Positions 7,393-15,566 of a DNA stretch of 64,000 nt are shown piece after piece. The position numbers and the translations under genes were made by a program. The DNA is from CAZNPW01 sp964575185 (GTDB lineage: Bacteria; Pseudomonadota; Alphaproteobacteria; Rhodobacterales; Rhodobacteraceae), in the NCBI GenBank assembly GCA_964575185.1, contig CAZNPW010000004.1, positions 1 through 64,000 of the forward strand. The letters are read 5' to 3'. Each line of letters starts with the position of its first letter. Position 1 is the first letter of the stretch. The notes beneath the pieces are model-generated. The model saw nothing but the letters and a program-made list of their open reading frames with translations. It was not told where the DNA came from and ran no database searches.

Positions 7393-7553
7393 CGCGCCTC
7401 CGACGCGCCCGATCGCGCCCGACCATCCTAGCGGGAGATGCGGCCCGGGCGAAAGGGCCGATGCGGGCGGGACGGCTGACGGGCGACCGCCGGGGGGATC
7501 GACGTCGACGTGCCCGGCGGGCCGCGTCCCGGTCGCCCGCAGGCGGGCCGGGG

Positions 7554-7676
7554 CTACGGCTCGCCCTGTTCGGACTCTTCCTCGGCCGGCGGCGGGGCCA
7601 TCGTCAGCACGGGGCTGTCGAACAGCCAGTCGTCGAGATCGTCCGGCGTCGGGGCGAAGGCGGTGGTTTCCTGCAT
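7554..7676 (-). CDS. 40-residue acidic small protein
   Basis: Open frame encoding a 40-residue acidic peptide (MQETTAFAPTPDDLDDWLF at its start, ending in a Glu-rich tail). I start at the ATG at 7676 because GGAGGA lies 5 nt before it; a longer version from 7700 lacks a ribosome binding site. No domain is recognised. The composition (D/E/P rich, no membrane segment) suggests an intrinsically disordered protein. The role is unknown and the call rests on the strong ribosome binding site. Confidence 0.45.
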   Translation of the reverse strand: MQETTAFAPTPDDLDDWLFDSPVLTMAPPPAEEESEQGEP

Positions 7677-7840
7677 CGGGTCCTCCGGGTTCCACGTCAT
7701 GTCGGCACCGCGACGCAGCGCCGCAAGGGGCGGTGACGGGGGCGTGACCCCCCTTTGCCATCGCGCGGATGGGGCTTGCCGACGCACCGGCCTTTCGGGT
7801 CAGGTCATCGGGGCCGGAGGTGCGGCGGGGGGTGCGTGCG

Positions 7841-8530
7841 ATGCGCGTGGCGGTGATCGTGGCGGGAGGCTCCGGCATCGGGGCGGCGGCGGCGCGGGAG
7901 TTGCGGCGGCAGGGATGCGAGGTCGCGATCCTGTCCTCCTCGGGCCGGGGCGCGGCCCTGGCCGAAGAGCTGGGCGGCGTCGGTGTCACGGGGACGAATC
8001 AGTCGGCCGGGGACCTCGCCCGCGTGATCGGGACGGCGACCGACCGCTGGGGGCGGCTCGACGTGCTGGTGAACTCGGCCGGGCACGGGCCGCGGGGCGG
8101 GGTGCTGGAGATGACCGACGCCGACTGGAAGGCCGGGGCGGATGTCTACCTGACGCCGGTGATCCGCGCCGTGCGGCTGGCCGTGCCGCTGATGGCCGAC
8201 GGCGGGGCGATCGTGAACGTCGGCAGCTACGTCGCGGTGGAGCCCGACCCGGCCTTCCCGCTGTCGTCGGTCTACCGCGCCGGGCTGATGGCCTTCCAGA
8301 AGCTCGTGGCCGATCAGGTCGCCCCGCGCGGCATCCGCATCAACACCGTCGCCTGCGGGTTCTACGACACGCTGCCCGAAAGCGAGGCCTGGCGCGCGAA
8401 GGTGCCGATGGGCCGCTACGGCCGGGCAGAGGAGGTGGCCCGGACCATCGCGTTCCTGGCCGACGACGCGGCGGGCTACATCACCGGCCAGACGATCCGC
8501 GCCGACGGCGGGATCACCCGGTCGACGTGA
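7841..8530 (+). CDS. short-chain dehydrogenase/reductase-like protein, atypical active site
   Basis: A 229-residue Rossmann-fold protein of the SDR superfamily. Recognisable parts are VAGGSGIGAAAARELRRQG (nucleotide-binding turn), LDVLVNSAGHG (NAG motif), VNVGSY (serine region), APRGIRINTVACG and the C-terminal YITGQTIRADGG. Aligning the RAGLMAF and APRGIRIN segments to ordinary SDRs puts serine where the catalytic tyrosine should be and arginine where the lysine should be (S-S-V-Y-R instead of Y-x-x-x-K). It may therefore be non-catalytic or use different chemistry. The ATG follows a G-rich ribosome binding site. The substrate is unknown. Confidence 0.85.
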   Translation: MRVAVIVAGGSGIGAAAARELRRQGCEVAILSSSGRGAALAEELGGVGVTGTNQSAGDLARVIGTATDRWGRLDVLVNSAGHGPRGGVLEMTDADWKAGADVYLTPVIRAVRLAVPLMADGGAIVNVGSYVAVEPDPAFPLSSVYRAGLMAFQKLVADQVAPRGIRINTVACGFYDTLPESEAWRAKVPMGRYGRAEEVARTIAFLADDAAGYITGQTIRADGGITRST

Positions 8531-8555
8531 CCCCGCGCGCCCCCGGGGCAGCGAG

Positions 8556-8792
8556 TCAGGGCGCGGAGCGGTCTTCCGCGCCGTCGCTGTCGCGGTCGTC
8601 GTCGAGGTCGTCGTCGTCCAGGTGGTCGTGGTCGTCCTCGTCGTCGTGGTCCGCATCCTCTTCGTCCCAAAGCGCGTCGGGGTCGTCGCGCATCTCGGCC
8701 GCGTCGGCGTCCGCATCGTCATGGGCATCGGCCGGTTCGGAGGGAACCAGCGGGTCCGTGTCGTCTTCGGCGGCGTGGGGGTCGGGGCGCAT
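8556..8792 (-). CDS. Asp-rich acidic protein
   Basis: A 78-residue protein in which Asp and Glu dominate. After MRPDPHAAEDDTDPLVP, the middle is an alternating D/A/H/E stretch rich in GAC codons. It has no hydrophobic core and is probably disordered; metal or cation binding is possible. AGGAG lies 7 nt before the ATG at 8792. The reverse strand also stays open here because of repeated GTC triplets, so composition alone is weak evidence; the ribosome binding site and the placement just after the SDR stop support the call. The function is unknown. Confidence 0.55.
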   Translation of the reverse strand: MRPDPHAAEDDTDPLVPSEPADAHDDADADAAEMRDDPDALWDEEDADHDDEDDHDHLDDDDLDDDRDSDGAEDRSAP

Positions 8793-9074
8793 GGGAAGGC
8801 TCCTGCATCGGGGTCCGCGGGTGAGGCTACGGCGGCCGGGCAACGCGCGCGTGACGGGCGCATGACAGGCGGGAAAGGGGCGCCACGCCGCGGGCAGGGG
8901 CCCGGTTCCGGCCGCGCCGCGGGCGCGCGCCGCCCGGGCCCGCGCCATCGCGGGCACCATCGCCGCACTGCCCGGTCTTGCGCTTCTGCCGGGCATGCCG
9001 TTCAGTCTGGACATCGTGGGGGCGGGCATCGCGGCGGGCGTCGACGCGGGGTCGGGGAAGCGGGGCATCGCGGG

Positions 9075-9875
9075 GTGAGGGATACGGGGACGGTGGCAGG
9101 GACCGTGATCGCGGCGGAAGGGCTGGACCTGACCTTCCCGACGGCGGACGGACCGGTCCACGCCTTGCGCGACGTGAACCTGACCATCGCGCGCGGCGAG
9201 TTCGTCAGCTTCATCGGCCCGTCGGGCTGCGGCAAGACGACCTTCCTGCGCTGCGTGGCGGCGCTGGAGCATCCGACCTCGGGCACGCTGACGGTCAACG
9301 GGATGACCCCGGACGCGGCGCGCCGCGCGCGGGCCTACGGCTATGTCTTCCAGGCGGCGGGGCTGTATCCCTGGCGGACGGTCGCGGGCAACATCCGCCT
9401 GCCGCTCGAGATCATGGGGTTTCCGAAGGCCGAACAGGACCGGCGGGTGGAGCGGGTGCTGGATCTCGTGGAGCTTTCCGGCTTCGGGGCGAAGTTTCCG
9501 TGGCAGCTTTCGGGGGGGATGCAGCAGCGGGCGTCCATCGCCCGCGCGCTCGCCTTCGACGCCGACATCCTGCTGATGGACGAACCCTTCGGCGCGCTGG
9601 ACGAGATCGTGCGCGACCGGCTGAACGAGGAACTGCTCAAGCTCTGGGCGGCGACGGGCAAGACGACGCTGTTCGTCACGCATTCGATCCCCGAGGCGGT
9701 GTATCTCTCGACCCGGATCGTGGTGATGAGCCCGCGGCCCGGCCGGATCACCGACATCATCGACAGCCCCCTGCCGCAGGAGCGCCCGCTGGACATCCGC
9801 GACACGCCGGAGTTCATCGCCGTCGCGCACCGCGTGCGCGAGGGCCTCCGGGCGGGGCACGGCGATGAGGTCTGA
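9075..9875 (+). CDS. ABC importer ATPase (SsuB/TauB/ThiZ family)
   Basis: A 266-residue ATPase. Walker A is GPSGCGKTTFLR, followed by the Q-loop at YVFQAAGLYPWRTV, the signature LSGGMQQR, Walker B ILLMDEPFGALDE and the H-loop VTHSIPEAV. The IVVMSPRPGRI segment is typical of the nitrate/sulfonate/taurine and HMP importer ATPases. It energises the two permeases at 10572-12298, fed by the periplasmic protein at 12450. The start is uncertain: in-frame GTG codons at 9075, 9093 and 9105 are all possible; 9075 is used. Two small membrane-protein genes and a repeat separate it from its permeases, which is unusual. Confidence 0.9.
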   Translation: MRDTGTVAGTVIAAEGLDLTFPTADGPVHALRDVNLTIARGEFVSFIGPSGCGKTTFLRCVAALEHPTSGTLTVNGMTPDAARRARAYGYVFQAAGLYPWRTVAGNIRLPLEIMGFPKAEQDRRVERVLDLVELSGFGAKFPWQLSGGMQQRASIARALAFDADILLMDEPFGALDEIVRDRLNEELLKLWAATGKTTLFVTHSIPEAVYLSTRIVVMSPRPGRITDIIDSPLPQERPLDIRDTPEFIAVAHRVREGLRAGHGDEV

Positions 9876-9929
9876 CGCGGCCGCACCCGGACCGGTCCGC
9901 GCGCGTCCGGCCCGGCACGGAGGCCGACG

Positions 9930-10145
9930 GTGAGGGCGGCCGCCGCCGGACTCCTTGCCGCCGCCGTGGTGGCCCTGCTGGTCGCCGCGGTCGGCTGGAT
10001 GGCCTGGCGCGACCAGCCCTGCCGGGTGTTTCCGGGCCTGCCCCCCTGTACGGCGGCGATGGTGCGGATGCAGTGGGGCGGAGCGGTCGCGGGGGTGACG
10101 GCGCTTCTGGGCCTTGGACTGTGGCGGATCGGGGGGCGGGGATGA
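9930..10145 (+). CDS. 71-residue two-TM membrane protein
   Basis: A small protein with two hydrophobic segments (about residues 3-25 and 46-66) and a short loop carrying two cysteines (QPCRVFPGLPPC), which could form a disulfide on the periplasmic side. The GTG start follows GGAGG at 6 nt. Its stop overlaps the start of the next membrane-protein gene (ATGA), so the two are co-translated. It is embedded in the ABC importer locus between the ATPase and permease genes. I recognise no family. Confidence 0.65.
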   Translation: MRAAAAGLLAAAVVALLVAAVGWMAWRDQPCRVFPGLPPCTAAMVRMQWGGAVAGVTALLGLGLWRIGGRG

Positions 10146-10477
10146 CGGCTGCGACGCTCGTGTGGCTCGGCGGGGCCATGGTCATCTTCCTGTCGGCGGC
10201 CGCGCTCCTGCGGACCTACGTCGCCCAGCCGCAGGTCTGGCTGCTGGGGGTGGCGCTGGTGCTGTATTCGGTCGGCAACCTGATGATGGTGCGGCTGATG
10301 CGCGACAGCGGCATGGCGGTGGCGATCTCGGTCAGCGCGGTCCTGCAGCTGGTGCTGGCGACGCTGGTCGCCGTGATCTTCTTCGCCGAGCGGCCCTCGC
10401 CCGTCCAGTGGGCCGGGATCGCGCTGGGGATCGTGGCCGTGGCGCTGATCGTCTGGCCGCAAGGGGCGGGGCGGTGA
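10142..10477 (+). CDS. small DMT/EmrE-like membrane protein
   Basis: A 111-residue protein with four predicted transmembrane helices. The last two (VLQLVLATLVAVIFFAERPS and WAGIALGIVAVALIV) resemble the end of EamA or small multidrug resistance transporters, including the FFAERPSPVQWAGIALG pattern typical of drug/metabolite transporters. At this length it would need to dimerise, perhaps with the preceding 71-residue protein, whose stop it overlaps. The substrate is unknown. It lies within the ABC importer gene set and may handle the same or a related metabolite; that is inference. Confidence 0.7.
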   Translation: MTAATLVWLGGAMVIFLSAAALLRTYVAQPQVWLLGVALVLYSVGNLMMVRLMRDSGMAVAISVSAVLQLVLATLVAVIFFAERPSPVQWAGIALGIVAVALIVWPQGAGR

Positions 10478-10493
10478 GCGCGGCTCGGTCGCA

Positions 10494-10563
10494 GGGGGGG
10501 CTGTCCGCCCCCCCCGGCGCTGCGCGCCTCACCCCCCTAAGGTATTTCCGGCAAGATGAAGGG
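10494..10563 (+). repeat. composite intergenic repeat, copy 2
   Basis: GGGGGGGC (10494-10501) pairs with GCCCCCCC (10507-10514). A C-run, the A/T box GGTATTT and the tail GGCAAGATGAAGG follow. The purine tail runs into GGGGAGG, the ribosome binding site of the permease starting at 10572. Confidence 0.8.
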
Positions 10564-10571
10564 GAGGCAAG

Positions 10572-11438
10572 GTGAGGCGCGCGGGTCCGGTGCTGGTCGT
10601 GCTCGTGATCCTCGTCGCGGTCTGGTATCTGGCCGCGATCTGGCTCAACGCCACCTGGGTCTATGCCCAGGCGGCGCGGGCGGGAGAGGCTGTCGGCTGG
10701 GAGCGGCTCCTCGCCGACACCATGACCCAGAAGCGCCCGCTCCTGCCCGCGCCGCACCAGGTGGCGGCGCAGCTCTGGGCCGGCGTCGCGGCCGAGGCCG
10801 TGACCTCGAAGCGCAGCCTCGTCTACCACGGGGTCGTGACGCTGCAGGCCACGCTGTTCGGCTTTGCGCTGGGGATCGCATTGGGGGTCGGGCTGGCCGT
10901 CGCCATCGTCTATTCCCGGGTGATGGACCGGTCCGTCATGCCCTGGGCGATCATCTCCCAGACGGTGCCGATCGTGGCGCTGGCCCCGATGATCGTCGTG
11001 CTGTCGAGCGCGATGGGGATCGAGGGGCGGCTGATCCCCAAGGCGGTGATCTCGGCCTACCTGAGCTTCTTCCCGGTGCTCGTCAGCATGGTCAAGGGCC
11101 TGCGCAGCCCCGACCCGATGCAGCTGGACCTGCTGCGGACCTGGGGCGCGCGTGCGGCGCAGGAGTTCTGGAAGCTGCGCCTGCCCGCCTCGATGCCCTA
11201 TTTCTTCGCCAGCCTGAAGGTCGCCATCGCGGCGAGCCTCGTGGGCGCCATCGTGGGTGAGCTGCCGACCGGCGCCATCGACGGCCTCGGCGCGCGGATG
11301 CTGATCGGCAGCCAGTTCGGCGATCCGCTCATCATGTGGGCCGCGCTGTTCGCCGCCGCCATCCTCGCGGGCGGGCTGATCCTGGCCGTGGGGCAGGTGG
11401 AGCGCATCGCGAACCGGCGGATGGGGGTGCGGGGATGA
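10572..11438 (+). CDS. ABC importer permease 1
   Basis: A 288-residue integral membrane protein with about six helices. An N-terminal membrane anchor and a periplasmic loop (about 25-80) precede the BPD_transp_1 domain. The coupling (EAA) loop lies around residues 190-210 (LLRTWGARAAQEFWKLRLPASMPY), as in the SsuC/TauC/ThiX permeases. The GTG start is set by GGGGAGG at 5 nt, which lies at the end of intergenic repeat copy 2. Its stop overlaps the start of permease 2 (ATGA). The two permeases are similar and probably form a heterodimer. The substrate is discussed under the binding protein. Confidence 0.9.
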   Translation: MRRAGPVLVVLVILVAVWYLAAIWLNATWVYAQAARAGEAVGWERLLADTMTQKRPLLPAPHQVAAQLWAGVAAEAVTSKRSLVYHGVVTLQATLFGFALGIALGVGLAVAIVYSRVMDRSVMPWAIISQTVPIVALAPMIVVLSSAMGIEGRLIPKAVISAYLSFFPVLVSMVKGLRSPDPMQLDLLRTWGARAAQEFWKLRLPASMPYFFASLKVAIAASLVGAIVGELPTGAIDGLGARMLIGSQFGDPLIMWAALFAAAILAGGLILAVGQVERIANRRMGVRG

Positions 11439-12298
11439 GCTTCCTGCAGGCGCTCATGACCCCGCCGCAGCCGCTGTGGGTCGCCTTCGGCCTGGTGGCC
11501 TGGGCCGGGCTCTGGGCGCTGAACGTGGCGCTCGCCGCGCGCGGCGGGCGGGCGGCGGTGGCGGTCGTCTTCGGCCTCGCCGTCCTCGGCCTGTGGGAGG
11601 GGCTGGTGCGCGGCTACGCCGTCTCGCCCGTGATCCTGCCCGCCCCCACCGCCATCGCGGCGCGCTTCGCCGCCGAGATCCCGACGCTGTGGTCCGACTT
11701 CGTGCAGACGGTGCTGAAGGGCGCGCTGTCGGGCCTCGTCATCGGCTGCACGTCGGCGGTCCTGGCGGCGGTGCTGATCGACCGCAGCCCCTTCCTGCGC
11801 GCAGGGCTCCTGCCGGTCGGCAACTTCATGGCCGCGCTGCCGATCGTCGGCGTGGCCCCGATCATGGTCATGTGGTTCGGCTTCAACTGGGAATCCAAGG
11901 CCGCGGTCGTCGTCATCATGGTGTTCTTCCCGATGCTCGTGAACACCATCGCGGGCCTGGCCGCCGCCGACCGGATGCAGGTGGACCTGATGCGCACCTG
12001 GGGCGCCACCTGGGGACAGGAGGTCACCCGCCTGCGCCTTCCCGCCGCGATGCCCTTCATCTTCAACGGGCTGAAGATCTCATCGACCCTCGCCCTGATC
12101 GGGGCCATCGTGGCCGAGTTCTTCGGCAGCCCCACCGCGGGCATGGGCTTCCGCATCTCGACCGAGGTGGGGCGACTCGGGCTCGACATGGTCTGGGCCT
12201 CGATCGCGGTGGCGGCAGTGGCGGGGTCGGCGCTCTACGGGCTCATCGCGCTGGTCGAACGCCGGGTGACCTTCTGGCACCCGGCGCAGCGGGGCTAA
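11435..12298 (+). CDS. ABC importer permease 2
   Basis: A 287-residue membrane protein with a BPD_transp_1 domain. After two N-terminal hydrophobic segments comes the LPAPTAIAARFAAEIPTLWSDF periplasmic region, then the core helices and the EAA loop LMRTWGATWGQEVTRLRLPAAMPFIF, nearly the same as in permease 1. The C-terminus IALVERRVTFWHP is typical of the SsuC family. It is coupled to permease 1 by ATGA and followed, after 151 bp without any recognisable gene, by the binding-protein gene. Together with the ATPase at 9075 this makes a complete importer. Confidence 0.9.
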   Translation: MSFLQALMTPPQPLWVAFGLVAWAGLWALNVALAARGGRAAVAVVFGLAVLGLWEGLVRGYAVSPVILPAPTAIAARFAAEIPTLWSDFVQTVLKGALSGLVIGCTSAVLAAVLIDRSPFLRAGLLPVGNFMAALPIVGVAPIMVMWFGFNWESKAAVVVIMVFFPMLVNTIAGLAAADRMQVDLMRTWGATWGQEVTRLRLPAAMPFIFNGLKISSTLALIGAIVAEFFGSPTAGMGFRISTEVGRLGLDMVWASIAVAAVAGSALYGLIALVERRVTFWHPAQRG

Positions 12299-12449
12299 CG
12301 TTGCGCCGCAGCGCTCTGCTGCAAAACGCGGCTGCGCCTGCCACAGCGGAAGAATCCCCGCGTTCCGCCGTTGCCAAGCCGCGGCGCGCTTGCTTCTATC
12401 GCGGGCAGAGGTCCGCCCGAAAGACCGGACCCGCAAAAGGGAGAAACCG

Positions 12450-13433
12450 ATGAAGCACTACCTTCTCGCCGCGGCGCTTGCCGCGACGGCACTTCCGGCG
12501 GCCGCGCAGGAAGAGGTGCGCCTGCAGCTGCAATGGGTGACCCAGGCGCAGTTCGCGGGCTACTACGTGGCGCTCGACCGCGGCTACTACTCCGACGAGG
12601 GGCTCGACGTGACGATCCTGCCCGGTGGCCCCGACATCGCGCCGCCGCAGGTGCTGGCGGGCGGCGGGGCGGACGCGATGCTGAACTGGATGCCCTCGGC
12701 GCTGGCCGCGCGCGAGAAGGGGCTGCCGGTCGTCAACATCGCCCAGCCCTTCAAGACCTCGGGCCTGATGCTGACCTGCTGGAAGGACACCGGGATCACC
12801 GGGCCGCAGGACTTCCGCGGCAGGACCATCGGCGTCTGGTTCTTCGGCAACGAATACCCCTTCCTCGCCTGGATGGCCAGGGAGAACATCCCCGTCGAGG
12901 GCGGCCCGGACGGCGTGACCGTGCTGAAGCAGGGCTTCAACGTCGACCCGCTGCTGCAGCGCCAGGCCGACTGCATCAGCACCATGACCTACAACGAATA
13001 CTGGCAGGTGATCGACGCGGGCGTCTCGCCCGACGATCTCATCACCTTCAAGTATCAGGACATGGGCGTCGCCACGCTGGAAGACGGGATCTACGTGCTC
13101 GAGGAGAACCTGAAGGATCCCGCCTTCGCCGACCGCATGGTGCGCTTCGTCCGCGCCAGCATGAAGGGCTGGAAGGATGCCGAGGCCGACCCGCAGGCCG
13201 CCGCCGAGATCGTGCTGAAATACGACGAGACGGGGGCGCAGACGCTCGACCACCAGGTGCGGATGATGGGCGAGGTGGCCAAGCTGACCGCGGGGTCGAA
13301 CGGGGCGCTCGACCCGGCGGACTTCCAGCGGACGGTCGACACGCTGCTCGCGGGCGGGTCGGACCCGGTCATCACGAAGCAGCCCGAAGGGGCCTGGACC
13401 GCTGCCATCACCGACGTGGCTTTGGCACCCTGA
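12450..13433 (+). CDS. periplasmic NMT1/THI5-like substrate-binding protein
   Basis: A 327-residue protein with a clear Sec signal peptide (KHYLLAAALAATALPAAAQ, cleavage near residue 20). The mature part starts EEVRLQLQWVTQAQFAGYYVALDRGYYSDEGLDV, the hallmark of the NMT1/THI5-like family that binds hydroxymethylpyrimidine, formylaminopyrimidine or related small heterocycles. MLTCW...NEYPFLAWM forms part of the cleft. A good ribosome binding site (AAAAGGGAG) precedes the ATG. No TPP riboswitch hallmark (CTGAGA) is visible upstream. With a RutR-type regulator and a beta-alanine transaminase 6 kb away, a pyrimidine or pyrimidine-like substrate is plausible but not shown. Confidence 0.88.
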   Translation: MKHYLLAAALAATALPAAAQEEVRLQLQWVTQAQFAGYYVALDRGYYSDEGLDVTILPGGPDIAPPQVLAGGGADAMLNWMPSALAAREKGLPVVNIAQPFKTSGLMLTCWKDTGITGPQDFRGRTIGVWFFGNEYPFLAWMARENIPVEGGPDGVTVLKQGFNVDPLLQRQADCISTMTYNEYWQVIDAGVSPDDLITFKYQDMGVATLEDGIYVLEENLKDPAFADRMVRFVRASMKGWKDAEADPQAAAEIVLKYDETGAQTLDHQVRMMGEVAKLTAGSNGALDPADFQRTVDTLLAGGSDPVITKQPEGAWTAAITDVALAP

Positions 13434-13453
13434 TCCCGCGGCACGGCGACGGG

Positions 13454-13487
13454 ACGGCGCGCGGGCACCCCCCGCGCGCCGTTCTTC
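13454..13487 (+). terminator. rho-independent terminator after the ABC importer
   Basis: ACGGCGCGCGGG (13454-13465) and CCCGCGCGCCGT (13471-13482) form a perfect 12-bp stem with a 5-nt loop (CACCC), followed by the T-rich TCTTC. It starts 20 bp after the binding-protein stop and would end the importer transcript. Confidence 0.8.
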
Positions 13488-13545
13488 ATGGCGCGGGGCG
13501 CGGCGGTTAACCGGCTGTTCAGGACGCCCGTGGCAAGACGGGACC

Positions 13546-14490
13546 ATGCAGGAATCGCTGCCCCCCGATGCGACGACCGCACCGCCCGACGCGCCGCCGC
13601 CGGCGCTGCGGATGAAGCTGCGCAGGCCGCCCGCGGCCGAAGCCGCCGAACCCGGCGCGGCGCGGGCCTGGCGCGTCGCGCTCGCCCGTGCGGCCGAAGC
13701 GGCCGCGGGCCTCGACCTCGCGGTCACGGCGATGACCGACCGCGTGGTCGGCCTGCCCGACGTGCTGGAACTGCCGGGCGCGCAGGCGCTGATCCTGCTG
13801 CTCGACGGCCCCGCCGGACAGACCGGCCTCGCCGTGCTGTCCCAGCCCCTTCTCGCGGGCCTGGTGGAGGCGATGACGCTCGGCCAGGTGCTGCGCCGCC
13901 CCCCCGTCCCCCGCATGCCCACCCGGACCGACAGCGCGATGGCCGACAGTCTCCTCGACCGCGCGCTGCGCGAGGCCGAAGAGCTGCTCGCCGCCGACCC
14001 GGACATCGCCTGGATCAGCGACTTCCACCATGCGACCTACCTGACCGACCCGCGCCCCCTGGGCTTCATGCTGGAAGACCAGCCCTACCGCGTGCTGCAG
14101 GCCGACATCGCGCTGGCGGGCGGGCATCGGACCGGCGGGCTGTGGCTCGTCCTGCCCGCCCGCGCCCGCGGCCGCGCCCCCGTGGTCCCCGCGCCGCCCC
14201 CACCCGCCACGCCCGCCTGCGACTTCCGCGAGACGCTGGCACGGCATGTCGCCGGGGCCGAGGTGCGGCTCGATGCGGTGATCGCGCAGCTGACGCTGCC
14301 GCTCGGCCATCTGATGTCGCTGGCGCCGGGCGACCTGCTGCCGCTCGAAGGCGCGCGGCTCGACCTCGTCACCGTCACCGCGATCGACGGCACCGAGGTC
14401 GGGCTGGGCCGCCTCGGCCAGGCGCGCGGCGGCCGCGCGGTGCGGTTGACGCGGGTGGGGCGCGCCCCCGACGACAGCGCCGCAGCGTGA
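13546..14490 (+). CDS. FliM/FliN C-terminal (SpoA) domain protein
   Basis: A 314-residue protein. A Pro/Ala-rich N-terminus (to about 45) is followed by a FliM-like middle region with GLDLAVTAMTDRVVGLPDVLE and PLLAGLVEAMTLGQVL. A C-terminal SpoA domain (about 225-305) has VRLDAVIAQLTLPLGHLMSLAPGDLLPL, the pattern by which FliM/FliN bind the flagellar C-ring. It is shorter and more divergent than canonical FliM and lacks the N-terminal CheY-binding motif. It is not next to other flagellar genes. It may be an accessory C-ring protein for a second flagellar system, or a secretion-type SpoA protein. The ATG at 13546 sits behind GACGGGACC only, so the start is moderately sure. Confidence 0.75.
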   Translation: MQESLPPDATTAPPDAPPPALRMKLRRPPAAEAAEPGAARAWRVALARAAEAAAGLDLAVTAMTDRVVGLPDVLELPGAQALILLLDGPAGQTGLAVLSQPLLAGLVEAMTLGQVLRRPPVPRMPTRTDSAMADSLLDRALREAEELLAADPDIAWISDFHHATYLTDPRPLGFMLEDQPYRVLQADIALAGGHRTGGLWLVLPARARGRAPVVPAPPPPATPACDFRETLARHVAGAEVRLDAVIAQLTLPLGHLMSLAPGDLLPLEGARLDLVTVTAIDGTEVGLGRLGQARGGRAVRLTRVGRAPDDSAAA

Positions 14491-14492
14491 CG

Positions 14493-15491
14493 TCAGCCGC
14501 CCGTGTGGCTCATGTGGCGCGAGACCTCGCCCGCGACGGTGGCGCGGGAATAGTCGAAATCGTGCCCCTTCGGCTTGCGCGCGATGGCCGCGCGGATCGC
14601 GCCCGCCATGTCCGCACCCGCGCGCAGCGGCGCGCGCAGGTCGGCCATGTCCTCCTGCCCCAGGCACATGAACAGCTCGCCCGTGCAGGTCAGCCGCACC
14701 CGGTTGCAGCTTTCGCAGAAGTTGTGGGTCAAGGGCGTGATGAAACCGACCTTCTGCCCCGTCTCGGCCAGCCGGACATAGCGCGCGGGCCCGCCCGTGC
14801 GTTCGGCCAGGTCGATCAGCGTGAAGCGCGCGGCCAGCCGCGCCCGCAGGTCGCGCAGGGACCAGAACTGGTCCAGCCGGTCCGCCCCGCCCATGTCGCC
14901 CATCGGCATGACCTCGATCCAGGTCAGGTCATGCCCCTCGCCCGCGCACCAGTCGGTCAGGGCGAACAGCTCGTCGTCGTTCACGCCCTTCAGCGCGACG
15001 GCGTTGATCTTGACCCGCATCCCCGCCGCGGTCGCCGCCCGGATGCCCTCCAGCACCTGCGCCAGCCGCCCCCAGCGCGTGACGCGCGCGAACTTGCCCT
15101 CGTCCAGCGTGTCGAGGCTCACGTTCACCCGCCGCACGCCGCAATCGGCCAGCTCGCCCGCGAAGCGCGACAGCTGGCTGCCGTTCGTGGTCAGCGTCAG
15201 CTCCTGCAGCCCCGATCCCAGCCGCCGCGACATCGCGCGGAAGAAGGTCATGATCCCCCGCCGCACCAGCGGCTCGCCGCCGGTGATCCGCAGCCGTTCC
15301 ACGCCCAGGTCGACGAAGGCCCCGCAGAGGCGCTCCAGTTCCTCCAGCGTCAGAAGCTCGGCCTTGGGCAGGAAGGTCATCTGCTCGGACATGCAGTAGA
15401 CGCAACGGAAGTCGCAGCGGTCGGTGACCGAGACGCGCAGATAGCTCACGCGGCGCGCGAAGGGGTCGACGAGGGGCACCGGTTGCGTCAT
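14493..15491 (-). CDS. moaA: GTP 3',8-cyclase (molybdenum cofactor biosynthesis protein A)
   Basis: A 332-residue radical SAM enzyme. The N-terminal 4Fe-4S motif is CDFRCVYC, followed by LRITGGEPLVRRG. The C-terminal cluster is ligated by CESCNRVRLTCTGELFMC, and the protein ends in the conserved double glycine needed for activity. With MoaC it converts GTP to cyclic pyranopterin monophosphate, the first step of molybdopterin synthesis. The gene stands alone; other moa genes are not in the window. It converges on the FliM-like gene with 2 bp between stops and diverges from a lipoprotein gene. Confidence 0.96.
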   Translation of the reverse strand: MTQPVPLVDPFARRVSYLRVSVTDRCDFRCVYCMSEQMTFLPKAELLTLEELERLCGAFVDLGVERLRITGGEPLVRRGIMTFFRAMSRRLGSGLQELTLTTNGSQLSRFAGELADCGVRRVNVSLDTLDEGKFARVTRWGRLAQVLEGIRAATAAGMRVKINAVALKGVNDDELFALTDWCAGEGHDLTWIEVMPMGDMGGADRLDQFWSLRDLRARLAARFTLIDLAERTGGPARYVRLAETGQKVGFITPLTHNFCESCNRVRLTCTGELFMCLGQEDMADLRAPLRAGADMAGAIRAAIARKPKGHDFDYSRATVAGEVSRHMSHTGG

Positions 15492-15566
15492 CGGCCAAGG
15501 ATAGGGGCCGGGCGGCCGGTCAGCAAGGCGGTTGCGCCCGGGGGCAGGGCGGCTACACTCGCGACC

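Noticed and set aside
8556..8720. Repeating GTC/GAC triplets as a CRISPR or microsatellite array
   Set aside because: The triplets are Asp codons of an acidic protein with a good ribosome binding site. There are no spacers of constant length.
8940..9078. A hydrophobic plus-strand frame (TIAALPGLALLPGMPF...) ending just before the ABC ATPase
   Set aside because: No start codon with a ribosome binding site in frame and no recognisable family. It could be a decayed gene fragment, but the evidence is too thin.
12299..12449. TPP or other riboswitch upstream of the NMT1/THI5-like binding protein
   Set aside because: The CTGAGA hallmark of the TPP element is not present here or upstream of the ATPase, and no other known riboswitch core is recognisable.
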